From the NCBI GenBank assembly GCA_027575805.1, contig JANBPU010000104.1, forward strand, positions 1 through 56,225: 56,225 bases of DNA, written 5' to 3'. Positions 43,566 through 54,284 of the stretch are shown here, piece after piece. Both the position numbers and the translations under genes were made by a program. The stretch comes from Mycoemilia scoparia. Lineage: Eukaryota; Kickxellomycota; Kickxellomycetes; Kickxellales; Kickxellaceae. The first letter of the stretch is position 1; every line of letters starts with the position of its first letter. The notes under the pieces were generated by a model. The model saw only the letters and a list, made by a program, of their open reading frames with translations. It was not told the origin of the DNA and searched no databases.

Positions 43566-44260
43566 ATATGGTTTGGCTTCACAATTGGTCGGCCATATGT
43601 TGGCTGTGGGTGGATCCCAGCAAAATAATTTATAAGCAATGTAGTATTTCAGCCATACTACTTGTTTTGCTTTAACTGTAGTGTGCCTTTACTTCAACGA
43701 ATACTCCAACCAATGTTCTGATATATATTTGTTTCCTTGAACGTTTCTAGTACTAGTTTCACTATGTAGAATAACACATTAGATCTGTTTCAAAAACCAT
43801 TAATAGTCTTGTATTTTTTGTAGCAAGTCGTCACACTTTCTCTACTTATTCTTTGGCTCTTGCTGTTTTATATCCAATACAAAAGGTATATAAATCTATA
43901 TGCTGAATTATCCAGTATGTTGTAATACTAATGTATTTGTTATATAGTACATGGTCATAATTATGGGTTTATATTAGAAATGTGTGGACACGCATTAGCT
44001 TCAGTCCTGGCTAGACTTTAAAGCAGGCCATCTCGCAGCAGCAGCTCTCAGTCAGTGGTAAGCCTGCTTTACTTTACAAAATCCATGCAAAGCTCATTTG
44101 GGTAATGTGTGCAGCGGTGGGCACATCGTTATATAATATTCTTGGGTAGCAATTGACTCTAGGCTTTTGGTGAGTACTGATGCCAATGCCAACACTATTA
44201 TAATAGCCATAGCGAGATTCCTTGTACTAACATTTGTGGTTATATTATATATTTGTATGC
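43501..44260. repeat. Segmental duplication, copy 2 (partner 61-820)
   Basis: Same segment as at the start of the window, at constant offset 43440, about 99% identical for 700 bases and then diverging sharply. The sequence left of the MITE is unrelated between the two copies. Confidence 0.85.
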
Positions 44261-44659
44261 TTTAGTTTTTTTAGTAATATTATTTGTCTTCTGTGTTGTG
44301 AAATAAAGCCCAAAGGAACGTATTCCGGGTGCAATCCTGCTATTAAAGCCATGGGTAACCACTAATCGGTAAAGGATAGACAGCCGAGAGCCTATTGTTA
44401 TTATGCACTTTACAATGAGCAATGGAAAAATAATGCATATACCTTTAATATGTGCTGGTTTCAAAGTGTGGGGTAGAAGCGGGTTCATTTTACAGTCCGG
44501 AAACAGGATGCTGGGAGACAAATAAAGCCAACCAAGCAAATTACGGGAAGATTTCACAGTGGTTGTTTGTGAGGACTGGGCTGCTTTGCTACTATAAATT
44601 ATTGGGAGAGACTGTTGGGTGGTTTTGATGGCTGCTGCTCGTTTATCTTGAGGTGACAT
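44240..44659 (-). CDS. Possible small gene, hypothetical
   Basis: A 139-codon open frame. The first 70 residues are polar and start well (MSPQDKRAAAIKTTQQ). A GT-AG intron of in-frame length (G/GTATATG...ACAATAG/GCTCTC) could remove a hydrophobic stretch. No family recognised. Its 3' part runs into diverged duplicated sequence, where copy 1 carries a related frame (about 850-950). It may be a pseudogene fragment or chance. Confidence 0.25.
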   Translation of the reverse strand: MSPQDKRAAAIKTTQQSLPIIYSSKAAQSSQTTTVKSSRNLLGWLYLSPSILFPDCKMNPLLPHTLKPAHIKGICIIFPLLIVKCIITIGSRLSILYRLVVTHGFNSRIAPGIRSFGLYFTTQKTNNITKKTKAYKYII

Positions 44660-46135
44660 ATTGTGTATGGATCTTCATTCCGTCGTCGCTTTAATTGGTT
44701 CCTGATGGCTTGTTATTTTGTTGTGGTAGCAGGAACATCGCTGCTCCAAGGCTCCAGTATCTTTGCAGCTGTGCTAGCATTAGGTTTTGTATTTTTGGCA
44801 GGTGCTGGAGGAGAAACAACTCAAGCCTTCGGCGTCGTCATCAAACATTCACTTGCTTATATTGCTATCCTTTTTAAACTATTTTTGTATTTATTGACAT
44901 ATTTTCAACTACTAGACTAAGCTCGATCCCTCTCGCCTTGGCATCATCCTCCCCGCTCATTGCAGACAGTAGAAAAGATAGAGCATTTGCATTTTAGTTG
45001 GCACACAATCAGTTATAGTGCTTCTTGTCATTTGTACAAAGCACTATCCACAGTTTTATTTGCTGGACGCTGTCAGCACTGATGTATTAAATTTCTCTAT
45101 ACGCGTGTATTGCATTCACATTTTGTTTTCAGAACAAAGGCTTCCTCTATCCCAATCAGCAACACCCGCTCTCGATTCTCGCAGCAGAAGGAACAAATTT
45201 GTAGTATAATACTGCTACTACTACTACTGCGCCCACACCATCACTATCGTACAATAATAACAAACAGACAGAAATAACAAGTAAGCGGCTTTACTGTTTG
45301 CTCAAAATCTTGCCATTCCCACATAAATATATCATCCTCTTCTCTGCACACGCTTCATTGCTACCACCACTATTGTGTAATCGGATGCTTTTGCTGTGCA
45401 TCGATTGTATTGGAATTTGGTGCAATTAAATAAGCCTTGACCGACGACCTTGAACTTTGGCCTTCTTTTTCTCTCTCAGTGCTGTGAATGAGTGAGAGTG
45501 ACAGTGTGTATGCCTGTTTGCTGGCTCCCACGGCTACTACTCAAGTGTGTAAAGCATACCCTCTCCCCCATTTTTAAGCCTTGCACTTTGGTTGATACAC
45601 TCATTGCCAATCCTGTCTCTCTGTCTTTCTGTCTCTTGCCGACTGCACTAGCATCAGCATTAGGAACCTTCATGGTCATCTTTTTCTTTTTGTCTTCTGA
45701 TTTCACCTTACAACCTTTTCCTTCCTAGCTCTTCATTAATATTTATCTTGCCTTTCTTCCTTTCCCTATATACAAGGCTCCTCTTTTTATATATTTGCTG
45801 TCGTTGTGGGCCAGTCCCTCAACTAAAAAGTGCATTTATAATTGTCATCTGTTTTTTGCCTGCACAGAAGCGCACACTCACGTACACAGCACAACAACCA
45901 ACAGCCTTAGCATAGCATACACAATCATCACATATATTTACTACCTGCTTACTTACAAGATATATTTTGTCTCTCGCTTCTTGATATACAATCATACATA
46001 GATTTAAGTATATACTTTCGGAGCTATATCAACCGTAGTTGATTAGCAGGCTATTGGTTATAGGTTCTAAAGACACATATAAAGACAGCGAGAGAAAGCA
46101 CAGGCCTTTCGCAGCCCCCAATACTATACTACACT
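44660..46135. other. Long upstream region of the giant gene
   Basis: About 1.5 kb rich in pyrimidine tracts (TCTCTCTGTCTTTCTGTCTC near 45618) and CA/CT-rich sequence. An 85-codon hydrophobic frame at 44663-44920 is not convincing. It probably holds a long 5' leader and promoter. Confidence 0.4.
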
Positions 46136-49100
46136 ATGGTGGCCAACGATAAAGACATCAAGAGATACACGTCAGTAGACTCGCTTGGTCTACTGGACTT
46201 TGACCAAGTAACTGACAAATTTCCATGCGATGAGAATGACCTTGACCATTCCTCATTACTATTACACTCGCATAAAAATATTGGCCCAAAAATAAAGTCC
46301 TCCTTTCTCGCACGACACCCTCTTCAGCACCAAAAGACCATGAGCCGGTCCAAACTCAATCCAGACTACCAACACAGCCAGACTGAATTATTGTCGTCAG
46401 ATCTGGCTACAGACAACAGCAACAAGCAAGACGAGGTGGATGATTGCACTACATTCACACAATTTCAATTTACTGCCAACAATAGTAATAATGAAGCTTC
46501 TGTTTCTGATGCACCAACACAAACACAAACAACCACCACAACAGTCAATAATAACAATCAAGACCAAAGTGGCAATGTTGCTACAGACAACATCAATGGT
46601 TTATTTAGTAAAGACATAAACAATAACAATATAAATGATCGCCAGCACACTGTAAATATTAGTGCTAACGAAATTTATTCTCAGTCATCAACAGCAATGC
46701 ATAAACCACCACCACCATCGTCAGTTTCTGCTATAAACCTCGAAGGAATTTCTAACACTGCCTTTCCTACCCCTACTACCACCATTGCAAATACAGCGGA
46801 CGTCAAAATGACGACTCCTATGAGCCACAGTTTTCTGGAGAACATGAATTCATTCATTCCAAATAGTCCAAGCGGGTCGCGTGATGCTTTTTCAAGCCTT
46901 CTAAGTCACTTCCCAGAACCACCTGCCAACATTATTAGTGCATCATCATCACAAGAGGCATATTCTGATGATTTAATGCTAGTCACGCCTGATGGCTTGA
47001 TTGACCAGGATGAAATGAGGGTTATAAGAGAACTAACGAGCGAAGTCCAAGATGCTTACACTAGTGCCATTTCTTCATCTTTGTCCTTGTCTGCGCCCAG
47101 GAGTACAGCAACAGCAACACCAGCTACAACCATCAGACGTGAAAGATACAGACGCCACACCGTGACATCCTCAAATGCCTCTGATGGAATGATGAGGCCC
47201 CCGACCAGTCGTCCTATTTCACCTATTATAGGCGACTCAATGCTTGCTAATGGTTCTCGTGGTAGATTAAGAAGATTTTCTGGCTCTCAGAATGGAAGTA
47301 TTTCCAGTGCCAGTGCTAGTATCAGGGGTCGCGCTCGCGCAGATTCTCTTGTAGACCGTGCCAGGTCTATTCTTGACACACCACGTACCAATCGACCAGA
47401 TCCACTGTTGGAAAATCGCCGGCGGCTGTCTATTGATAGCGATGATATTTTGTCATCCCAAATGCCACCAGAATCACCATTCTTTGGGCGAGAATCGGGT
47501 GATCAGGTTAACCACCAGATTGGGAAAATATTGGATCAATTCGACCACCTTGAAAAGGAACAGAGAAGGTTGAGTGGTAGTCAGACTTGGAGTGAACGAC
47601 GTTTGAGGTCTTTGATTCATTCTAGCGAAAATAATGGTAGCATTGCTGGCGGTAGTGGCAGCGTTTCTAGCAACAACAGCAGTGGCTACAGTACACCACT
47701 ATCTATTGGTCAGCGCTTTGCTACTATAAATAACGGCGGTGTCCGTTCGACTTCTGGGTTCTCGGCAAAGCGACGGGGGCATACTGAGCCAGGGTTTTCA
47801 CATGGATCCTCCACACACGCATCACAGATTTTTAACAATTCGTTGCTTGAAATCGACACATTGCAATCACTCGAAAATGAATTGCCTCCAGATAATTTGT
47901 TCTTTACCAATACTAAAGGGAAAACAAGGCCCTCTGTTGAAAACATATTTAGAGCCAGTAATAGAGCAAAAACCTTAAGACTTGGTATCAAAGACGCATC
48001 TCCAAACGATTTGATGCCAAAGGATTCGTTTGATGACCTAAAGGGCAACCCAACTAAGGGTTTGGACATAAGATTTGGCGATGAGGATAGTCTTGACAAG
48101 AGCGATGATTTACCTGAAATAATACCGCCAGGAACATCAGCTGAGGACAATACCCGCCAACTAACTCTCACACCACAACCACAGCACCCAGAACCATTGC
48201 CCAAAGAACAAAATCCAAAAGAATTACCTGCACTTCTATTCTTCTTTAAGATTGACATTTACTCTCTAATTTCAGGGCGCTACCGTTTGTCAAAAGACTC
48301 CATTCGCATCAAACAGATAATGTTTTCCAAAAATAGCTCATATCCAACAATTGAGAATATTGAGTTCGATAATATGCGCCTTCAGATTGCTCTAAAATCA
48401 TTTCCACCTATATTGAGGGTCCTAAGCAAGGCTTACAATGGGACTAGCTCAAACCATGGGAAACGGCGAAGTAGTACAATGCCTTCACGTATTAAGCCAC
48501 CTTCACAATCCAGAAGCGCATTTCGTCCAGTGCCCTTAATGCACCTCAGCAATCCTTCGCTCTCATTCATGATATGCTCATGGCAGTTTGAGCGCGACAA
48601 TTTTATTCGCAGCATTGATGTCATCAAAATGATAGAGTCTTATCACGCTGATATTGAAATTCCTTCATTTGATTTCAATATTTCTGTGCTTGCTGATTTA
48701 GGCGAAGAAGATTCTGAATTACTCTGCAATGTTGATGATACAGTTGAGCGTCGACTTCGAGAATTTGATGAAATTGTAAATACTCCACCTAGAAATGCAC
48801 CCCTCAGACAACTCACACCAAAGAGTTCAATGCTTCCACTATTGACTGAGAACTTCAGGCTACCTAAGCTCCAAAGGTCGGTGTCAGAGCAAAGTGTGCT
48901 CAACCCTCAGTCATACGTCAAAACCTCTGCAGAAAATAGTGATGGCCACTATGTTGTTAACGACAGTGGTGGTTTGAATGGCATCACCTCTTCAACATTG
49001 GCCACATTAAAAGGCTCAAACATTGGTCCATCACTTTCACTTCAAAGCACAACACAATATGGCGGTGGCAGCAGTTATATTTCTGAAAGGGAAAAGGGTG

Positions 49101-52100
49101 CACTTATCCCGATGCGGCCCTCTTCCAGTAGTGGTGAAACTAAGCTCAAGCCCCCCACCAGTCTATTGTTGGACAATTTTGGGTCGACTTCAGCCAAGAG
49201 AGTAACATTCCCAGATACTTCAAAAAACACCATCAATGCATTTTCTTCTACACAGACAAATATTATCTCACCAGCTCCAAAATCTGCCACACGACCTACT
49301 CGCCCTGGGTTACTAAAGAACTGGTCTTACTCTTCTGTCACTACCATAAAACGCGGTACCAATGACAATAATAGAATTACTACGCCAGAGTATGGCGGTG
49401 TCTACAGTAATAATAACGGTACTAGTGCTGGTCCTCCATCAGGTCGAAAACTCCGACAGGCAACTTCGGTTTCCTTCTTGAAAGGACCTTCGTCATCCTC
49501 TTCATACAAGATAGGTTTTGGAGATAGTGGTTTGCAAAAACCAAATATCCCACATGTAAGAAGAAATTCAGAGTATACTCGTTTAACATCGCCCTACGAG
49601 AACAGTGGTAATAGTGATGATGTGCAACAGCATCGCTCACAGCAACCACCACTTCCACCCCTCGTTCCTATGTCGCAATCAGCCACTTGGAATGGTATGA
49701 GCAGCGCAAAGCACTCTCTTGCCACTCCTTTATCTGCAACCCAGAGAGCAGCACCTAAAAGTCCACTGTTCATAACTACTGATGGACCTCAAATCTCTAG
49801 AAAGGCAGCCACCATAACCTCAGCTAGTGGACTGGTCAAGCCCACGCCAAGAGCCAAACTTACCAGACGACCACTCAGCGACCAACCAAAAAGGCTTGCA
49901 TCGCCATTGTCCAGAGATATATCTCCAGCCAATTCACCAATCGACTCATCATCATCATCAACACTCGTCTCCAGGTCTGCACTTCCTAGCCCTCAGTCCA
50001 TAACATCCGGAGGTGGTGGTAAATTGACAAACACTGTCCCAGGTTCGATTATTAGTCGTCACAGGACCCTAAAGTCGTCTGGAATTGGATCCAACAATCC
50101 TGCGCGTTATTCAAATAGTACAATGTCATCCTTAGATTCAAGTGAAGGCAGTGGTCAATTTGTTACGGATTTGCGTGCTGGTCATATTTCCGTAAATTCG
50201 GTTAGTATTACTACAACATACAACAACATGAATAAGCCCGGTGGTATTAAAGCAGGCGGTAGAAAATCATTCCCAATGGCATTAAAGAGCTCCCATGTAA
50301 CAGAAACTGCTTCAGTTGACCCTTGCAATTCACCAAACGGGATTAATCCAAAGCCTCTCAATTCTTCCAACAATCTTCAACCAACTGGTTTGCTAAGACC
50401 AACAAAATCGACCATTTTCCGCACAAAGATTGCAAATACCCTTCGGTCGATGAAAGGTGGAAATAGCAATGCTGAAAAGTCCAAAGCAAAGAATTCATCT
50501 GGGACAAATACACCATCAAGGAGCAGTAGTATCTTTAGTTCTGTAATTGGAAGGCATAAGCATAATGTCGTTTCTCCAAACAGCACCAGCAATACTAAAT
50601 CACCTGCTCATGCATCTCATCCACCCACATCAATGGTATCAAGGCAAACTAATGGCGCAGCAAATTCGAAGGGTGATAGCAAAGTTTGTTCTCCCACCAA
50701 CTCCGGTACTGGAGGTTACCCCAAAATGCCAGTTGCCGCAAAAGTAGGATTATCAGCAAAGAGCTCAATGTCATCCATACCCAGACTGTCTCGTATGAAA
50801 TCAACCAACATACCTAGACCAATCAGCAATAGTGCGTGGGGTCCACCATCATTGAGAAAGATTGAGAGCGTTTCAAGCCTATCCAGCAAACAAAGCTCGC
50901 AGTTTTCTTCGTTGGCACCAAGATCACCAATGTATCGCAAAGCTCTTGTGCAGAACAGTAACGTTTCAAGAGAAAAGTTTCCGCTATCAGCAACCAGCTC
51001 CAGATTCAATTTCAACAATGACAGTGATGTCGATGACTGTCTAATGCTTCGCCCAGTTGAAACACCTGACATTGTACCAAGAACATTTACCCCAAGTGAA
51101 TTGGATAGAGCAATGACTCCTACCTTGAAAACTGTCTACACATCCTCTGGTGAAATGTCCTCTGTTGTAAATTTAGCACCAAATGTTGATACCATATCTT
51201 CATTGATTATGGCACCAGCACCAGCAGCTTTGTCTCCAATCAATACCTGGATTGCTAATGCTGCTTGGGAAACAGCAATTGCACAGGCCAATTCCCTTGA
51301 TACCATTCCAGGATCTCCAGCCGTTTCGAGTGGCAATTCAATTAAGCCTATACTTAAACGCACACCACTTCACTCAGCTGATCTTCCAAGTGCCGGTGGT
51401 ACTAGCATTTCTAGCTCCGGTGACATTGCTCAACTGGTTTCCTTGTACGAAAAGGGCATCAGTGCTGAAGAATACGATACCAATGAATTCAACAACTTGC
51501 TTGATGCTGTTAGTCCCAAGAATGGACCACAACTGTTCCTTTCTGGGAATACTAGTGAAGATGGTGCCAACATCTTGATCGATGAGATGTCAGTCCCTGG
51601 TCCTACTAACACTAATAGCCTTACCAGTCCAGCAATTGCCCAAATGACATTGGATAAATGGTCTGACATTAACGATAGCGGTGTTACAGCAGGACCTGCT
51701 GAAAATTTAGACACCGAGTCGATTGATTATACCCCCAATGGCCAATTTAGCGTTGCCGAAAAGTTGGCTCCACATGAAAGTCATATCAGCATTCATTCAA
51801 ACGAAACTGTTGAATCCATAAGTAGACCGCAAGAGAGCAGCACATTGTCAATTAATAGCCAAAATTCAGAGGTATCCAGCCGTGGCGTCGATATAGCCGA
51901 TGACAATGCTAGTTCCATTGATGATATAAATATACGCAGTATTGATTTGATAAAATCTGAATCGTTGAATAGCGAAGATTACAGAATTGTTGACTCACAT
52001 AATGTTTCGATCACTGGAATCAAATGGGATAGAATGCTTGAGGCACTACCTGAATCGGCTTCAGAGGAAACACCACCATCCTCTCCTGAACTTCAAGCAA

Positions 52101-53362
52101 TCAGTGATGGTCGTGAAGGTCAAGTCCGAGATCAGGAACAGCAGTCTTCAAGATCAGTATCGCCTGCTCTCAGCGCACTTATCATGGGCTATGAAGACGA
52201 TGAAATGTTCCAAAATCCCCTACTATCGCACTCGAAATCAGTTTCACACATGTATGTCGGAAATCATCACCATTCCATCGATGAAAGTAGGAACATAGAT
52301 TTCACCGCATTGCACGAGTCGTATTATGACATGGCCAAACGTGCTACCCTCACCACACAAATCAATGAAGATGACTACTTTGCCCACCGTCCCTTGACTC
52401 GTGGCCAATTCTCATATCTGTCACCACCAAGCTCACCAGAAGAATCCCCTAAGCTTTCATTTCTCAAGATCCGCAAATCCAAGTCTTCAGGAGGGGGTTA
52501 TAGAAGGGCATCTATCAGCGTTGCAAAACCATCAGTTCAAAATGGTTCTCACAGTAGCTGGAAGTCTCGGGCTATGGCCTTGATATCTGGACACGGTGCC
52601 AATTCTGGTGATTCAAAGGATCATTACCATACATCTCCGTCTCTCGTACGCAAAAATACAAAGACAAAAATCAACAAGGATTCTATTCGCACTATAATGG
52701 GACCCCAGCCAGATTACCAAGCCATGGTCCAAGAAGCAGCAGCATCAGGATCTCAGGCATTGCTATCTGATTCACCTCACAGACACCATGATGTTCGTCA
52801 ATCCCACGACTACTCCCCTCCACATAGCACCAGTAACAATGCTGATAACCCAAATGGCAGCAATTCGAATTTGAAAACAAAACTTGCATCCAAATTGCGT
52901 CGTGCTAGTATGAGTTCGTCATGGCTCAAGAACAGTCTGTCTGACCTAAGACTTAGTCGCGATTCGTCGGATAAATCATCGTCGACTGGTGGATCTACAT
53001 CTATGAGCAATATTCACCACAGACACCAGTCATCCATGAGCAAAAGAGTAAGCCTTGGTAGATCAAACAGTTCGCTGTTCAAGTCCCCAAAAATGTCATC
53101 TGAAGCAACAACTTTGGGAAACCACAGCGACTCCGCAACACCTCATCAAAATAATATCAGCCAGAAATTATCATCAACATCGTCTTCAATGGCACTGTCA
53201 AGACAAAGCAGCAATGGACATAATCTAGTCATGATGGATAGTAGCAAAACTTCTTTGGAAAGTTTGCCAAAAGCATCACCACTTGCAAACGTCAAACAGC
53301 CTGGTCCATTAGCAATGTCTTCGCCTCTTTCATTGAGCCGCAATAGTGCTACTCTGTCATAA
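46136..53362 (+). CDS. Giant Ser/Asn-rich protein (2408 residues) with SxIP-type motifs; candidate cytoskeletal protein
   Basis: One uninterrupted frame of 7.2 kb, striking among intron-rich neighbours. Most of the protein is low complexity, rich in Ser, Asn, Thr and Pro, and so probably disordered. One more ordered block spans about residues 695-880 (FFFKIDIYSLISGRYRLSKDSIRIKQIMF, then FDNMRLQIALKSFPPILRVL and FMICSWQFERDNFIRSIDVIKMIESY). At about 1545-1560 two SxIP/TxIP motifs sit in a basic Ser-rich context (SSIPRLSRMKSTNIPRP), the pattern bound by EB1-type microtubule end proteins. The basic, Ser-rich C-terminus (KLRRASMSSSWLKNSLSDLRLS) resembles kinase target regions. I recognise no catalytic domain. 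A cell-polarity or microtubule-tip role is inference only. Start ATGGTG follows a long leader with no upstream in-frame extension of similar composition seen. Confidence 0.85.
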   Translation: MVANDKDIKRYTSVDSLGLLDFDQVTDKFPCDENDLDHSSLLLHSHKNIGPKIKSSFLARHPLQHQKTMSRSKLNPDYQHSQTELLSSDLATDNSNKQDEVDDCTTFTQFQFTANNSNNEASVSDAPTQTQTTTTTVNNNNQDQSGNVATDNINGLFSKDINNNNINDRQHTVNISANEIYSQSSTAMHKPPPPSSVSAINLEGISNTAFPTPTTTIANTADVKMTTPMSHSFLENMNSFIPNSPSGSRDAFSSLLSHFPEPPANIISASSSQEAYSDDLMLVTPDGLIDQDEMRVIRELTSEVQDAYTSAISSSLSLSAPRSTATATPATTIRRERYRRHTVTSSNASDGMMRPPTSRPISPIIGDSMLANGSRGRLRRFSGSQNGSISSASASIRGRARADSLVDRARSILDTPRTNRPDPLLENRRRLSIDSDDILSSQMPPESPFFGRESGDQVNHQIGKILDQFDHLEKEQRRLSGSQTWSERRLRSLIHSSENNGSIAGGSGSVSSNNSSGYSTPLSIGQRFATINNGGVRSTSGFSAKRRGHTEPGFSHGSSTHASQIFNNSLLEIDTLQSLENELPPDNLFFTNTKGKTRPSVENIFRASNRAKTLRLGIKDASPNDLMPKDSFDDLKGNPTKGLDIRFGDEDSLDKSDDLPEIIPPGTSAEDNTRQLTLTPQPQHPEPLPKEQNPKELPALLFFFKIDIYSLISGRYRLSKDSIRIKQIMFSKNSSYPTIENIEFDNMRLQIALKSFPPILRVLSKAYNGTSSNHGKRRSSTMPSRIKPPSQSRSAFRPVPLMHLSNPSLSFMICSWQFERDNFIRSIDVIKMIESYHADIEIPSFDFNISVLADLGEEDSELLCNVDDTVERRLREFDEIVNTPPRNAPLRQLTPKSSMLPLLTENFRLPKLQRSVSEQSVLNPQSYVKTSAENSDGHYVVNDSGGLNGITSSTLATLKGSNIGPSLSLQSTTQYGGGSSYISEREKGALIPMRPSSSSGETKLKPPTSLLLDNFGSTSAKRVTFPDTSKNTINAFSSTQTNIISPAPKSATRPTRPGLLKNWSYSSVTTIKRGTNDNNRITTPEYGGVYSNNNGTSAGPPSGRKLRQATSVSFLKGPSSSSSYKIGFGDSGLQKPNIPHVRRNSEYTRLTSPYENSGNSDDVQQHRSQQPPLPPLVPMSQSATWNGMSSAKHSLATPLSATQRAAPKSPLFITTDGPQISRKAATITSASGLVKPTPRAKLTRRPLSDQPKRLASPLSRDISPANSPIDSSSSSTLVSRSALPSPQSITSGGGGKLTNTVPGSIISRHRTLKSSGIGSNNPARYSNSTMSSLDSSEGSGQFVTDLRAGHISVNSVSITTTYNNMNKPGGIKAGGRKSFPMALKSSHVTETASVDPCNSPNGINPKPLNSSNNLQPTGLLRPTKSTIFRTKIANTLRSMKGGNSNAEKSKAKNSSGTNTPSRSSSIFSSVIGRHKHNVVSPNSTSNTKSPAHASHPPTSMVSRQTNGAANSKGDSKVCSPTNSGTGGYPKMPVAAKVGLSAKSSMSSIPRLSRMKSTNIPRPISNSAWGPPSLRKIESVSSLSSKQSSQFSSLAPRSPMYRKALVQNSNVSREKFPLSATSSRFNFNNDSDVDDCLMLRPVETPDIVPRTFTPSELDRAMTPTLKTVYTSSGEMSSVVNLAPNVDTISSLIMAPAPAALSPINTWIANAAWETAIAQANSLDTIPGSPAVSSGNSIKPILKRTPLHSADLPSAGGTSISSSGDIAQLVSLYEKGISAEEYDTNEFNNLLDAVSPKNGPQLFLSGNTSEDGANILIDEMSVPGPTNTNSLTSPAIAQMTLDKWSDINDSGVTAGPAENLDTESIDYTPNGQFSVAEKLAPHESHISIHSNETVESISRPQESSTLSINSQNSEVSSRGVDIADDNASSIDDINIRSIDLIKSESLNSEDYRIVDSHNVSITGIKWDRMLEALPESASEETPPSSPELQAISDGREGQVRDQEQQSSRSVSPALSALIMGYEDDEMFQNPLLSHSKSVSHMYVGNHHHSIDESRNIDFTALHESYYDMAKRATLTTQINEDDYFAHRPLTRGQFSYLSPPSSPEESPKLSFLKIRKSKSSGGGYRRASISVAKPSVQNGSHSSWKSRAMALISGHGANSGDSKDHYHTSPSLVRKNTKTKINKDSIRTIMGPQPDYQAMVQEAAASGSQALLSDSPHRHHDVRQSHDYSPPHSTSNNADNPNGSNSNLKTKLASKLRRASMSSSWLKNSLSDLRLSRDSSDKSSSTGGSTSMSNIHHRHQSSMSKRVSLGRSNSSLFKSPKMSSEATTLGNHSDSATPHQNNISQKLSSTSSSMALSRQSSNGHNLVMMDSSKTSLESLPKASPLANVKQPGPLAMSSPLSLSRNSATLS

Positions 53363-53542
53363 AAAACAATAACCAATAACATCATTTCACACGTATATAT
53401 ATATTTCTGCCACTACTTGTATAACATCAAACTTGAAAAATGTCTTTATAATATTGGAGCCATCTTTTAGTTGTTTATTATCAACACTATTTTTGTTAAA
53501 TGTCTTATGTTTTTATTTGTTGATTAAAATTGTTACAATACG

Positions 53543-53625
53543 GGAGATTGTTTTTCAAAGGCGAATGTTTACTAGTAAAACTGGACATACATTTGGCTGT
53601 ATTTGTCCCTATAATTATTACCCTT
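53543..53625 (-). mobile_element. MITE-like element, copy L (decayed)
   Basis: GGGAGATTGTTTTTCAAAGG at the left and a reverse core ACTAGTAAAACTGGACATACATTTGGCTGTATTTGTCCC are recognisable. The right terminal repeat is lost. Confidence 0.55.
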
Positions 53626-54029
53626 ATATACATTCAAAAGTCAGTTTCACAACATCCTTTAAAGAACAACAAATATCAAAGCACACATCAGAGCTTTTGC
53701 CATCATTAAAAACTGTTCTTCAAAATTATGGTATATTTTTATGAAGTCTACATAGAGTGACTGTAAGGCTTACGAGTAATAAATTTAAACATATATAACT
53801 TTTAATCAGGGTTTTCGTTGAAGTAGAAAAAGTACTAATAAGTAGGTTTTTGGATTGGAGAGAGGAAACTTGTTATCTAAAAATAAAAAATTTGTTTTAA
53901 GCAAAAAGATTTCCACTCATAGTATCATTTATACCAACTTATTCGGTAACATACTAGACAATCCGGGAAGATGTCTTTTGTAAGCTGATACGTTGTTATT
54001 TCATTGTGGATAATTAGAGTTTAAGAGTC

Positions 54030-54105
54030 CTAGAGGGATCGAACCCGAAACAATTAGATGTATCTCGGACGCTCTCCAACCAAGCCAATCTCGTTCTCTG
54101 GAAAA
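54030..54105 (-). pseudogene. tRNA-like sequence, probably a pseudogene
   Basis: The minus strand carries an A-box-like TGGCTTGGTTGG and a perfect B box GGTTCGATCCC at tRNA spacing, and the D stem (GCTT/GAGC) can form. The acceptor stem has mismatches and no normal anticodon stem forms (TCCGAGATACATCTAAT). No amino-acid identity can be given. It may be a decayed tRNA or a tRNA-derived repeat. Confidence 0.5.
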
Positions 54106-54284
54106 AAATAAAAAACCTGTATAATAGACAATTCATATTTTTTGCCCATAACTAATTAACTCTTTACTACTCTTTTATTAACCCTTTCCATTATTTAATT
54201 TATTTTGTATGTTTACATTCTTTTCTCTCTCTTTCTCTTTAGTATCACTGGACTCGATCTAACACTATTTCCAATAACTTCTCA

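Larger units (their letters stand above)
53363..54284. other. Spacer between the giant gene and the PDI-like gene
   Basis: AT-rich. It holds a decayed MITE (copy L) and a tRNA-like sequence (both listed). No gene seen. Confidence 0.45.

Noticed and set aside
44663..44920. 85-codon hydrophobic frame, possible small membrane protein
   Set aside because: Starts three bases from an opposing frame, has no family resemblance, and lies in an upstream region with odd composition.
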